This document shows positions 26,576-34,812 of a stretch of DNA of 54,587 bases, piece after piece (the stretch's first letter is position 1; every line of letters starts with the position of its first letter). The notes beneath the pieces are model-generated. The model searched no databases. It saw only the letters and a program-made list of their open reading frames with translations, and was not told the DNA's origin. Location of the stretch: assembly GCF_016758115.1 (NCBI RefSeq), contig NZ_WIVG01000011.1, positions 1 through 54,587 on the forward strand, written 5' to 3'. Both the position numbers and the translations under genes were made by a program. The DNA comes from Lactococcus garvieae (GTDB lineage Bacteria; Bacillota; Bacilli; Lactobacillales; Streptococcaceae).

Positions 26576-28063
26576 ATGAGTAAACAAGTACTTTTTACAA
26601 TGTTTGGGGCAACTGGTGACCTCGCTAAACGTAAACTTTACCCCGCCCTTTTCCAACTTTATAAAAAAGGCGAAATTGCTGAAAATTTTGCAGTAATCGG
26701 TACTGCGCGCCGTCCATGGACGGATGAGTACTATCGCCAAATCATTATCGAATCTTTATCTGGTTTAAGCAACAACGAAAAAGAACTCGCTGACTTCTCA
26801 AGCCATTTCTACTATCAAAGTCATGATGTAAATGATACCAGCCACTATCACGCCCTCAAAGAGCTTGGAGATCGACTCCGAGAAAAGTATAATACCAACT
26901 GTAATCAGGTCTTCTATCTGGCTATGGCGCCGCAATTTTTCTCAATCATTGCTAACCATCTCAAATCAGAAAAGATTCTGACAGGGAAAGGCTTTGAACG
27001 CGTCATTATCGAAAAACCTTTCGGAAGTGATTTAGAAACAGCCCAAGCACTGAATACTGCACTGAAAGATGTCTTTAGAGAAGATCAAACCTTCCGCATC
27101 GATCACTACCTCGGAAAAGAAATGATCCAATCTGTTTCAGCTATCCGTTTTGCCAACCAAATGTTTGAGTCAATATGGGACAAAGACCACATCGACAATA
27201 TACAGATTACATTTGCTGAAAGCATCGGAGTTGAAGATCGTGGCGGCTACTATGAAACAAGTGGTGCGCTCAAAGATATGATTCAAAATCATGTCTTGCA
27301 GGTTCTAGCTCTGCTCGCTATGGAAAAACCCAAGTCCTTTACACAAGAGAGCATCCTGGCAGAAAAAGTTAAAGCCCTACATAGCATTAGGCAATACTCT
27401 GAGCAGGAAGCTCTGGAGGCATTTATCCCAGGACAATATGTTGAAGGGACAATTGACGGAAAAGCATTCCCAGCATATCGTTCTGAGCCTTCTGTTGCAC
27501 CGGACTCTAACACTGAGACCTTTGTCGCAGGAAAGTTCCTCATTGACAATGAACGCTGGGCCGGTGTTCCTTTCTATGTCCGAAGTGGAAAGCGTTTGAC
27601 AGAAAAAGGAACACGCATCAATATCGTCTTCAAACAAGACCCTAACAATATCTTTGAAACAACTCTTGAAGAAAATGTACTCACTATCTACATCCAGCCT
27701 ACAGAAGGCTTCTCTCTTACTGTTAATGGTAAAGAGGTCGGGCAAGGCTTTAATATTGCTCCTATCAAGTTGGGCTATCGGCACGATGCTACAATCCTAG
27801 GAAATTCTCCTGAGGCTTATGAGAAATTAATTCTTGATGTTCTCAATGGAGACGGAACGAACTTTTCACATTGGGAGGAAGTTTCTCGTTCTTGGGAGCT
27901 GATTGATGTTATTCGTCAAGCTTGGGACAAGGCACACCACGAGTTGCCTAAATACCCAGCAGCTACCATGGGGCCTCAAGAAGCCTTTGATCTTCTCGAA
28001 AAAGATGGTAGGCATTGGATTTGGCAGCCGGATAAGTGGTATAAAGAACGTGGATTAATGTAA
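26576..28063 (+). CDS. zwf: Glucose-6-phosphate 1-dehydrogenase
   Basis: 495 residues. The N-terminal NADP site is FGATGDLAKRKLYPA. The catalytic His/Asp motif RIDHYLGKEMIQ is near residue 180, EKPFGSD precedes it, and the C-terminal substrate domain carries VPFYVRSGKRL. It catalyses the first step of the oxidative pentose phosphate pathway, feeding NADPH and ribulose-5-P; rpiA at 38210 acts further along. ATG 26576 gives the family N-terminus MSKQVLFTMFGA; a TTG extension from 26549 overlaps the small gene and is rejected. Confidence 0.97.
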   Translation: MSKQVLFTMFGATGDLAKRKLYPALFQLYKKGEIAENFAVIGTARRPWTDEYYRQIIIESLSGLSNNEKELADFSSHFYYQSHDVNDTSHYHALKELGDRLREKYNTNCNQVFYLAMAPQFFSIIANHLKSEKILTGKGFERVIIEKPFGSDLETAQALNTALKDVFREDQTFRIDHYLGKEMIQSVSAIRFANQMFESIWDKDHIDNIQITFAESIGVEDRGGYYETSGALKDMIQNHVLQVLALLAMEKPKSFTQESILAEKVKALHSIRQYSEQEALEAFIPGQYVEGTIDGKAFPAYRSEPSVAPDSNTETFVAGKFLIDNERWAGVPFYVRSGKRLTEKGTRINIVFKQDPNNIFETTLEENVLTIYIQPTEGFSLTVNGKEVGQGFNIAPIKLGYRHDATILGNSPEAYEKLILDVLNGDGTNFSHWEEVSRSWELIDVIRQAWDKAHHELPKYPAATMGPQEAFDLLEKDGRHWIWQPDKWYKERGLM

Positions 28064-28107
28064 AAAGAATAACCTAAAAACAAATGTTACATCAGTCCCT
28101 AAAGCTT

Positions 28108-28161
28108 AAAAAAAAAACGCCTTGCTACATGCACAAAAATGCTGTAGTTAAGCGTTTTTTT
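28108..28161 (+). terminator. Terminator of zwf
   Basis: AAAAAACGC...GCGTTTTTTT outer stem with inner CTACA/TGTAG pairing and a T7 tail. Confidence 0.8.
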
Positions 28162-28195
28162 GATATTTCATCTCAAAGTAGTCAGATTTATTCCT

Positions 28196-28260
28196 TTTTC
28201 CACATTTTTATTCACAGTTTTCCACACTTTTGTGAATAAGGTGTGTAAAACTGTGGAAAA
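28196..28260. promoter_or_regulatory. Cluster of six DnaA boxes between convergent zwf and yqeG
   Basis: Nine-mers matching TTATNCACA with at most one mismatch start at 28196, 28208 and 28218 (plus) and 28231, 28242 and 28252 (minus). Those at 28208 and 28231 are perfect (TTATTCACA). Spacing of 10-13 bp puts them on about one helix face, and the array is nearly mirror-symmetric: three forward, then three reverse. Confidence 0.75.
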
Positions 28261-28329
28261 CTTGGGATAAATCAAAAAATTCAGTGGAAAATCTCTGAAA
28301 CAATAGCATAAAAAACTGCACAACACAGG

Positions 28330-28857
28330 TCATAGCCTTTTTTTCCACTCCGGCTGCCCGTATCTTCGAACTAATTTTTTCCACATTCGCCGTTCACGCC
28401 AACGGTTAAATTTAGTACCCCAGGCATCAGAGGCAACCAACTGTTTGACTAGAATGCTACGCACGCCTGCACGATGGGCAGCCCGAATATCAGTCATCAG
28501 CTGGTCACCAACCATAATCACATGGTCCGGTTCCTCTTCAAGTTTAGTCAGTGCCTTGTGAATTCCCCACGCAAAGGGTTTCATCGCTCGTGATACAAAG
28601 TCAACATCAAATTTAGCAACTGCGCGCTGAACTCTTTCGTGTTTATTATTGGAGACAACAATGACCTTTATATCATTTTCTCGCATAGTTTTTAGCCAGT
28701 GATGCAGCTCTGGTGTACCATCTGGATTGTTCCAAGCAATAAGTGTATTGTCTAAATCAACCATGATTCCTCGAATGTCCTTCTTCTTTAAGTTTTCCAC
28801 ATCCAAGTTATACACAGCTTCTAAAAGATAGTCTGGTTTATAATTCACAAGTTTCAT
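28330..28857 (-). CDS. yqeG: YqeG-family HAD IIIA phosphatase
   Basis: 175 residues. HAD motif I is IMVDLDNTLIAW (nucleophile Asp about residue 32), motif II VVSNN, motif III Lys in KPFAWG, and motif IV MVGDQLMTDIRAAHRAG. All catalytic residues are present. In other Firmicutes yqeG lies next to yqeH and aroE; here it stands alone. The substrate is uncertain. ATG 28857 follows TGT-TATAAT by 6 nt with no ribosome site. Confidence 0.92.
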   Translation of the reverse strand: MKLVNYKPDYLLEAVYNLDVENLKKKDIRGIMVDLDNTLIAWNNPDGTPELHHWLKTMRENDIKVIVVSNNKHERVQRAVAKFDVDFVSRAMKPFAWGIHKALTKLEEEPDHVIMVGDQLMTDIRAAHRAGVRSILVKQLVASDAWGTKFNRWRERRMWKKLVRRYGQPEWKKRL

Positions 28858-28872
28858 AACTTTATTATAACA
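28858..28872 (-). promoter_or_regulatory. Extended -10, predicted leaderless start of yqeG
   Basis: TGT-TATAAT (28872-28864, minus strand), six nt, ATG 28857. Confidence 0.6.
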
Positions 28873-29095
28873 TTTCTCTTTACTTTTCTCCCTTCCTTAC
28901 TCAATTACTGTAACAAACTCTTTTTAGCCCAGAATAGCTCTCCCTGTATTCATCGATTATCTTATAATTTTTCCAAACCCATACATAGGAACCCATTTTT
29001 CTCATGGCGAACTTAAACAAGATTGACAGTGCGTAGGAAAATTGATAGAATCATCAATAAATATTCAGAAAAAATCTCTAAATAGGATTATTTTT

Positions 29096-29515
29096 ATGTC
29101 TACACTTGTACTTATTCTCATACTTATGTTTTGCTTGGGCGCCTACTATTTTGGGGCTAACGAATTTGTAGTAAAACCTTTAATTTCTAGAAGACGGAGA
29201 CAAAATAAGAAAATTTCTAAGTTCTTCTTACTGTACGCATGGGGCTTGGGACTAATCTTTCTCGGACTATTATTTTTAACTTTTTATTTAGAGGGGATTG
29301 GGAAATTACTTCCCTCAACTGCCTTAATTATATGGATTTTCTTTTTCTATTTAAAGAATACCTAGCAAATCATTCCCATAACCGACTCTCTTCTGACAAA
29401 GAATGAGCGTATTATTGTTGATAGATGGCGCCCTCTGATTTATAAGTTTAGGTCTTACACAACAACCAAGGATGCACTGGGGCAAAACTTTAGGTTTGAT
29501 GAGAAACTCCAATAA
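29096..29515 (+). pseudogene. Small membrane protein gene with in-frame amber codon
   Basis: From ATG 29096 (AGGA 8 nt upstream) 89 codons encode two membrane helices (STLVLILILMFCLGAYYFG and LYAWGLGLIFLGLLFLTFY), a basic loop (ISRRRRQNKK) and a third hydrophobic stretch. A TAG at 29363-29365 stops translation, but the same frame stays open for 49 more sense codons to TAA 29513, giving a plausible polar tail (NERIIVDRWRPLIYKFRS, then TTTKDALGQNFRFDEKLQ). I read this as an ancestral protein of about 139 residues truncated by a nonsense change; the 89-residue product may still be made. No family is recognised. Confidence 0.5.
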
Positions 29516-29572
29516 TGCTTATGTTTTTTTGTTTAAAGAGTTTTAAGCAAAGTAAAATTACCAGCTATAAAA

Positions 29573-29619
29573 TAAAAAAGGTCTCAATATCGCATTCATG
29601 TATATTGAGGACTTTTTTT
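29573..29619 (-). terminator. Terminator of paralog C
   Basis: AAAAAGGTC/CAATAT arm against ATATTG/GACTTTTTTT; T-run on both sides. Confidence 0.75.
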
Positions 29620-29664
29620 CTTTACATATTTACTTAAGCTTATACGCCAGCTGTATTTGGAGTT

Positions 29665-31287
29665 TTATTGACGAACGATGAGGGCCGGGCGCAGTCCTCC
29701 CCACCAAACATTATGATTCACATCGCGGAATCCAGTTACAGTTCCATTCGCCAGAACAGACCACATGTAGCCTGGATGAGCTCCAGGAGTCCGAAGCCAA
29801 GCCCAAGTATCATCAACAGGAAGACCGCGTTCTGCATGATTAGGAAAAGCACGGCCTGGTCCTGATAGACGAGCAACATCTGCTAAGGAGAGAACAAAGG
29901 CTTGGGGGCTACCACTTGGATCAACCTGAGTCACATCAGTCGCTACATCGGGAAAATCATGGAGATTTGTAGGTATCCAACGATTGCCTGTAAAAATAAT
30001 ATCTTCATACGCAACATTAGGTGCTGGAGATGGTATAGACACAGGCTGAATCATAGATTGAACCGATGAATCAAGATTATTATAATAGTCGGTAAGACGC
30101 TGGACTGTGTTAGGAAAGCTAACATTTCTAAATACACTATTACGGATAATCATATGGTTACGGTTCCCCATATTCTCCAAATAGCGGTACTGCTCCCCAG
30201 CCATAGTAAAGATGGTCCCCGGTGCCATGATGCTAAAGTTGATTTGGTCAGGTTGGACATTGTCATCTGGTCCCGGGTTCCCCCAGTTGTTATCGATAGA
30301 ACCGTTCTGTACGGCTGTCAGGAAGTCTGACAAGTCACCATGGTGGGTATAGTCTGGATCTGCAGCCAAGAAATCATTGATACGGTCAGGACTGATCAGT
30401 TGCCCGTCCACATGGATACCATAGTAATATTCTCCCGGGATATTGTCTGCCGCTGCGGTCATCTCTGCTGCATCCAAGAGGTAAGAGGTGGTCTCTCCTG
30501 CTTGGAGTTGATTGGCCCAGTAGGCCCAGCCTGTTTGGTGGTCGATGACCCAGAAGTTCCCGACTTTCAGGTTATTAGGCAAGGCTGCCCACTGGCTCAT
30601 GGTCATCGGAGCACGGTCTTGTTGCAGGTTTTGGGCTGCATCGTGGGTGACTTCTTCTCCCGGCCAAACTGGTCCGCTGTTGTCAAAGCTGTCGCCAGAG
30701 GACCAGTAGGCATCTGTACCATCTCCGGGATGCGTAGCGCCATCTGTTACCCCGTCTGTGGCTGTGCTTGTGACCCAGTCACGGGCATGTCCTGCAGAGG
30801 CGGTCATCAGGTCTTGGTTGTCCCGGTTGAAGGTCGGCATGAACCATGGGGCATCTTGACCTGAGCGGCTCCAACCAAAGGTTAGGTTAGAGTAGGTGTT
30901 GAAGGCTGCCGAGTCTCCTACACGGGTGTTCAAGTTGTTCTCTGAGGGACGCATGACCGTCCAAGTGTCCACTTGGTCACGGATGGTGCCGTTCACTATA
31001 GGGGTGAAGTCTGTATCTCCTGTTGAGCGTTTCTCCATGAACTCGGAGAGGCGGATACGGGCCATGAGGGGCACATTGCCATAGTTCTCCACGAAGACGT
31101 CCTTGTTTTCGGTGTCACGGTTGTAGTAATCGTGGACGCGGCCTCCGGGGATGTTTTCTCGGATGCGGTCATTGATGGCCCGCTGGTTGAAGGCTTGGAA
31201 GGCGAAGGTGCCGCCTACCAAGAGCAATAAGAGGGACAGGAGCGCGAGGTTGCGCAGCCGCCGCTGGTTTTTCTTTTCTGGTGTCAT
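29665..31287 (-). CDS. TasA/camelysin-like SipW-signal protein with DUF6273 C-terminal domain, paralog C
   Basis: 540 residues with the same plan as paralog B. A SipW-type signal (LLLLLVGGTFAFQAF) ends near residue 32, then comes the TasA-like region (GGRVHDYYNR, ENKDVFVENYG, MARIRLSEF) and the TDGATHPGDGTDAYWSSG segment. From residue 354 the DUF6273 domain runs YRYLENMGNRNHMIIRNSVF, FVLSLADVARLS and WAWLRTPG...WWGGLRPALIV. DNA for residues 1-353 is GC-rich (32/60 G+C at 30541-30600) whereas the DUF6273 part is ordinary (23/60 at 30061-30120), and the change falls at the domain boundary near 30228. The promoter carries a T14 tract. Secreted matrix or adhesin role is inferred. Confidence 0.8.
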   Translation of the reverse strand: MTPEKKNQRRLRNLALLSLLLLLVGGTFAFQAFNQRAINDRIRENIPGGRVHDYYNRDTENKDVFVENYGNVPLMARIRLSEFMEKRSTGDTDFTPIVNGTIRDQVDTWTVMRPSENNLNTRVGDSAAFNTYSNLTFGWSRSGQDAPWFMPTFNRDNQDLMTASAGHARDWVTSTATDGVTDGATHPGDGTDAYWSSGDSFDNSGPVWPGEEVTHDAAQNLQQDRAPMTMSQWAALPNNLKVGNFWVIDHQTGWAYWANQLQAGETTSYLLDAAEMTAAADNIPGEYYYGIHVDGQLISPDRINDFLAADPDYTHHGDLSDFLTAVQNGSIDNNWGNPGPDDNVQPDQINFSIMAPGTIFTMAGEQYRYLENMGNRNHMIIRNSVFRNVSFPNTVQRLTDYYNNLDSSVQSMIQPVSIPSPAPNVAYEDIIFTGNRWIPTNLHDFPDVATDVTQVDPSGSPQAFVLSLADVARLSGPGRAFPNHAERGLPVDDTWAWLRTPGAHPGYMWSVLANGTVTGFRDVNHNVWWGGLRPALIVRQ

Positions 31288-31420
31288 AAACTCCTCCTTT
31301 GACGTAACGTTTGGTTTAGATTTTTCATTACATTTGCATTTCTAATGTTACGTTTACTTTCTGAGTCTATAGTATAAAAAAAAAAAAAAGGTCAAATGAA
31401 ATGAGTGTTTGATGAGAAAA
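31288..31420 (-). promoter_or_regulatory. Promoter of paralog C with T14 homopolymer spacer
   Basis: TTGACC (31390-31395), T14 (31376-31389) and TATAGA (31366-31371, 18-nt spacing) on the minus strand. Leader inverted repeat acgtaac (31302-31308)/gttacgt (31347-31353) and AGGAGG match 441-571 nearly base for base. Confidence 0.7.
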
Positions 31421-31480
31421 TCTTTCCTATTTAGCTAGTTGCCCGTCCTTATCTTCTAGAACAACAGGATTAAAAGGCAT

Positions 31481-31508
31481 AAAAAAGAAGCCCTTTCTTG
31501 AGCTTCTT
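31481..31508 (-). terminator. Terminator of dnaJ
   Basis: AAGAAGC/GCTTCTT stem with 10-nt loop and a T-run on the minus strand. Confidence 0.75.
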
Positions 31509-31538
31509 GATTTTATAATATTGGTTCTCAGATAACTT

Positions 31539-32666
31539 TTATTTAAATTTATCGAAAAAACCTTTTTTCTGCTCTGAGACATTTTGACCACTTGCTTTGG
31601 CGAAGTCACGCAAGGCTTCACGTTGAGCTTCATTCAATTTTTCTGGTGTCACAATATTGACAACAACGTGTTGGTCCCCTTGACCGTTGCCACGTAATTT
31701 CGGTGCACCTTTGCCTCTAAGTCGGAAATTTGTACCCGTCTGTGTACCAGCTGGAATCTTCAACTTCACATTTCCATGAACAGTTGGAACCTCAACCTCA
31801 TCACCTAAAGCAGCCTGAACAAAACTCAATGGCATCTTGTAGTAGATTTCACTGCCATCACGTTCAAACTTGTCGCTGGCAGAAACTTGGAAACGAACAT
31901 AAAGATCTCCGTAAGGTCCTCCATTTGTTCCTGCATCACCTTGACCTTGTAAACGCATCTGTTGACCTGACTCTACACCTGCTGGTACTTTTACCTTAAC
32001 AGTATGTGCCAGCTTTTCATGACCTGTTCCGTGACATGTTGGACAAGGAGACTTGATTTCTTTACCTGTTCCGTGACAAACATCGCAGACAGCACTTGTT
32101 GACATACGGCCTAATGGTGTGTCACGAACAACTTGTATTTGTCCTCGACCATGACATTTATGACATGTTTCAGGATGTGTCCCTGGTTTGGCACCTGAAC
32201 CTGCACAAGTATGACAAAGTTCTTCACGATGATACTTGATTTCTTTTTCGACCCCAAAGATTGCTTCTTCAAATGTTAAGTTAATGCGGTATTGTAAGTC
32301 ATCCCCTTGACGAGGTGCATTAGGATTAACTTGAGCTCCGCCGCCTCCAAAGAAACTTGAGAAAATATCTTCAAAGCCACCAAAACCACCTGCACCTTGG
32401 AAACCATCAAAGCCAGAGAAACCTCCCTGACCGCCAAAGCCAGCATTAGCTCCTGCTGTACCATATTGGTCATAGTTGGCACGTTTTTCTTCATCACTTA
32501 ATGTTTCATAAGCTTCTTGAATTTCTTTATATTTATCTTCTGCACCCGGATCTTTGTTGATATCTGGATGGTATTTTTTGGATAGTTTTCGATAAGCTTT
32601 TTTAATTTCGTCTTGGCTGGCATTTTTATCCACACCGAGACGTTCGTAAAATTCTGTGTTATTCAT
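31539..32666 (-). CDS. dnaJ: Chaperone DnaJ
   Basis: 375 residues, class A J-protein. The J domain has the HPD motif (KYHPDINKD), followed by the Gly/Phe region ([14 protein letters not shown]), four CxxCxGxG zinc repeats ([32 protein letters not shown]) and the C-terminal peptide-binding domains. It stimulates DnaK. ATG 32666 has AAGGT 8 nt upstream; a 7-residue extension is rejected. dnaK is not in the window. A perfect CIRCE element at 32799 shows HrcA control. Confidence 0.97.
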   Translation of the reverse strand: MNNTEFYERLGVDKNASQDEIKKAYRKLSKKYHPDINKDPGAEDKYKEIQEAYETLSDEEKRANYDQYGTAGANAGFGGQGGFSGFDGFQGAGGFGGFEDIFSSFFGGGGAQVNPNAPRQGDDLQYRINLTFEEAIFGVEKEIKYHREELCHTCAGSGAKPGTHPETCHKCHGRGQIQVVRDTPLGRMSTSAVCDVCHGTGKEIKSPCPTCHGTGHEKLAHTVKVKVPAGVESGQQMRLQGQGDAGTNGGPYGDLYVRFQVSASDKFERDGSEIYYKMPLSFVQAALGDEVEVPTVHGNVKLKIPAGTQTGTNFRLRGKGAPKLRGNGQGDQHVVVNIVTPEKLNEAQREALRDFAKASGQNVSEQKKGFFDKFK

Positions 32667-32798
32667 ATATATTAACCTTCTTGACATGGAATATTAAGAG
32701 TATCACTCGATTTTTCAAACGAGCACTCTCTAGAAGTAGCCTATTTTTTTAGCTACTATAATATATTTTAGCATTTTTTAAAGCATTTGGCAAAAAAA

Positions 32799-32825
32799 TT
32801 AGCACTCCATATTATAGAGTGCTAA
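32799..32825 (-). promoter_or_regulatory. CIRCE operator (HrcA) of dnaJ
   Basis: Perfect TTAGCACTC-N9-GAGTGCTAA. A TATAAT on the minus strand sits in the 9-nt spacer region, so HrcA would cover the promoter core. The dnaJ leader is about 130 nt. Confidence 0.95.
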
Positions 32826-32842
32826 ACGCTAATAATTTCACT

Positions 32843-32872
32843 AAAAAAATACAAACCGAAGCTTGTATTTTG
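32843..32872 (-). terminator. Terminator of the first usp45-like gene
   Basis: aaatacaa (32847-32854)/ttgtattt (32863-32870) followed by T-rich sequence on the minus strand. Confidence 0.75.
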
Positions 32873-32885
32873 TTTCAATTGTTTA

Positions 32886-34070
32886 TTAAGGACGGATGAA
32901 ACTTACGCCAGCTGTTGAACATTCACGTGTTGTCCCCCAACCACCGTTAAAGTTGCCTTCGATAACTGTCATTTTTGAACCAGATACAGAAAGGACGACA
33001 GCAACGTGACCTACGCCTCCTGCACCCTGATTACCTGGAGGAAATACAGCAATAGTACCTGCTGCAGGACCACTGTTAGCATAAGCTACCCAGTCACCTG
33101 CATTTCCCATATACGTTGGTATCTTTCCACCAAAATAATCCCATACAAAGGCTGTACATTGACCTGGAGGGTATGGATTTTTACCAGAAGGACTTACTGG
33201 TTTTACCGGATCTGGCGTTGGTGTTGGTACTGGTGTTGGAGTAGGTGTAGAGGTGTTGTTATTTCCTCCTGTTCCATTTGTAGCTAGTGCTGAAGGTCCA
33301 GCAGCAGTGTTGTTTTTCACCGCTTGCTCTTGTTGGACAACTACAGACTTCTCTGCTGCTGCTTTTTGAGCTTCAGCAGCTTTTTGGGCTGCTTTTTCTG
33401 CGGCCGCTTTTTGGTTCAGCAAGTCTTGTTTCTTACCTTCTTCAGTTGCTACTGTTGCCTGATAATCCAACTGCGCAACTTTGAGAGCTGCTTCTTGAGT
33501 TGCCAACTCATCTGCTTGTGAATCCAACTCTTGTTGAAGACGTGTTGCCTCAGCATATTTCTTTTGGTTATCTGCCAACTTATTTTGGATATCCTTTTGA
33601 TCAGCTTGTTGTTGCTCAATCATTGACTTATTCGCACCGGCAACGGTTGCCATAGCTGTCATTTTTTGAATCGCATCTGTCAGTGATTTTGAATCCAATA
33701 TAGCAGACATGTAGCTTGTAGCTGAGCCGTCTGTTTGTGCGCTGCGCGCTTGCGCTTCAAGCGCTGTATTGCGTTCTTTAATACTTTTGCTCAACTTTTG
33801 AATCTGTTGAGATTGCTCTTTTTGTTGAGCCATCAACTCATTAACTTTTTTAGTCATTGATGATTGCTTTGATTTTAAAGTGCTCACCTGTGACTGAATA
33901 GCATCTACTTGTGACTGTGCCTTAGCAGCTTCACTTTTAGCACTCGCAATCTTTGAATCTTGCTGTGCAATCTTCGAATCTGTGGTATCAGCCTCTACAG
34001 CAGCAAGTGGTGCACCCGCCGTCAGTACGACTGTCGAAAGCATCAACGCTGTAATAAGTTTTTTCTTCAT
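32886..34070 (-). CDS. usp45: Usp45/PcsB-type secreted CHAP-domain peptidoglycan hydrolase, copy 1
   Basis: 394 residues. A Sec signal peptide (about 1-27, VVLTAGAPLAAVEA) precedes a long coiled coil (35-245) and a linker made of Thr-Pro repeats (about 265-290). The C-terminal CHAP domain has the catalytic Cys in PPGQCTAFVW, His in GVGHVAVV and Asn/Glu in VIEGNFN. Usp45 is the major secreted protein of L. lactis and helps daughter-cell separation; PcsB of streptococci is the analogue, controlled by WalRK. A perfect WalR-type box lies upstream here. It follows a second paralog and mreCD on the same strand. Confidence 0.9.
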   Translation of the reverse strand: MKKKLITALMLSTVVLTAGAPLAAVEADTTDSKIAQQDSKIASAKSEAAKAQSQVDAIQSQVSTLKSKQSSMTKKVNELMAQQKEQSQQIQKLSKSIKERNTALEAQARSAQTDGSATSYMSAILDSKSLTDAIQKMTAMATVAGANKSMIEQQQADQKDIQNKLADNQKKYAEATRLQQELDSQADELATQEAALKVAQLDYQATVATEEGKKQDLLNQKAAAEKAAQKAAEAQKAAAEKSVVVQQEQAVKNNTAAGPSALATNGTGGNNNTSTPTPTPVPTPTPDPVKPVSPSGKNPYPPGQCTAFVWDYFGGKIPTYMGNAGDWVAYANSGPAAGTIAVFPPGNQGAGGVGHVAVVLSVSGSKMTVIEGNFNGGWGTTRECSTAGVSFIRP

Positions 34071-34111
34071 AAAATCTTTAATTTTGCCTCCCTAGGTTAG
34101 TTCGGTAACAT

Positions 34112-34160
34112 ATTATATTGTATCACGACCACATAGCTGCTTTGTAACATTTTAGTTACA
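34112..34160 (-). promoter_or_regulatory. WalR/VicR-type box and -10 of usp45 copy 1
   Basis: TGTAAC-N5-TGTTAC on the minus strand (34160-34144) fits TGTWAH-N5-TGTWAH. TATAAT (34112-34117) lies 26 nt downstream and no good -35 is seen, as expected for activator dependence. Confidence 0.65.
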
Positions 34161-34666
34161 CTTTTATTTAAGTTCGTTTCTTATTGTTTCTTCTTTTTTT
34201 CATAAGACGCTAAAAAGGGGAGTAAAATAGCGACAAATACCATTACATTAATGGCATTAGGTCCAATTAACCTCATTTTTACTTTTTTGATTTATATCTT
34301 AGGGGCAGCAGCATTTTCTTATCTTCTGTAGCATATGCACATTATCAGAGAAAATCTTAAATTTTTCTTTGATAAAAGTTCTGCAAAACAGGGAGTTTAA
34401 GCCATTCTTTACAGCATTTACTCATTGCATGGATAATGCTATATGATTGTCCTTTGCTTATGTCAGGTGGATTTTCTGATAAAGTCGACGACTCCAAAAC
34501 GATAGATACTTTAAATTCAAACTTTTATGGCGTTTGCAAGAAGCTAGAGACAGTGGTTCAAAAAATATTTTACCCCCTGTCTTGTTGCCCTTTCTTGCAA
34601 TAGAACGGTTTTATTTTAAAAAGCACAACGATTGATAAAGGTAATCATAAGGAAAGAACCACAATA
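34161..34666. other. Gene-poor stretch between the two usp45-like genes
   Basis: About 500 bp without a convincing gene. Only short frames occur: 31 codons at 34181-34276 (minus, one hydrophobic stretch ending in Lys) and about 50 codons around 34460-34610 (plus), neither with a good ribosome site. It may be the remains of a decayed gene. Confidence 0.4.
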
Positions 34667-34697
34667 AAAATCCGAGTATTTTAGGCGCTCGGATTTT
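34667..34697 (-). terminator. Second hairpin downstream of usp45 copy 2
   Basis: Perfect 10-bp arms (34667-34676/34688-34697) with T-rich continuation on the minus strand; probably a backup terminator. Confidence 0.6.
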
Positions 34698-34744
34698 CTC
34701 TTCAATATTCGTTCCTCCCCTTTTTCAAGAGGTACATCCGTAGT

Positions 34745-34775
34745 AAAAAAGACAAAGCGGTAAAACTTTGTCTAA
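34745..34775 (-). terminator. Terminator of usp45 copy 2
   Basis: AGACAAAG/CTTTGTCT 8-bp stem followed by TTTTTT on the minus strand. Confidence 0.85.
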
Positions 34776-34812
34776 AGCTTAAAAAAGCTAATATTACATC
34801 TTTCCACCCTTC

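Noticed and set aside
30340-30864. 174-codon plus-strand frame within paralog C
   Set aside because: A shadow of the GC-rich coding strand; paralog C has signal peptide, domains, promoter and ribosome site on the other strand.
1-31287. Diversity-generating retroelement acting on the DUF6273 tails
   Set aside because: No reverse transcriptase, Avd-like gene or template repeat is seen in the window; variation is better explained by recombination.
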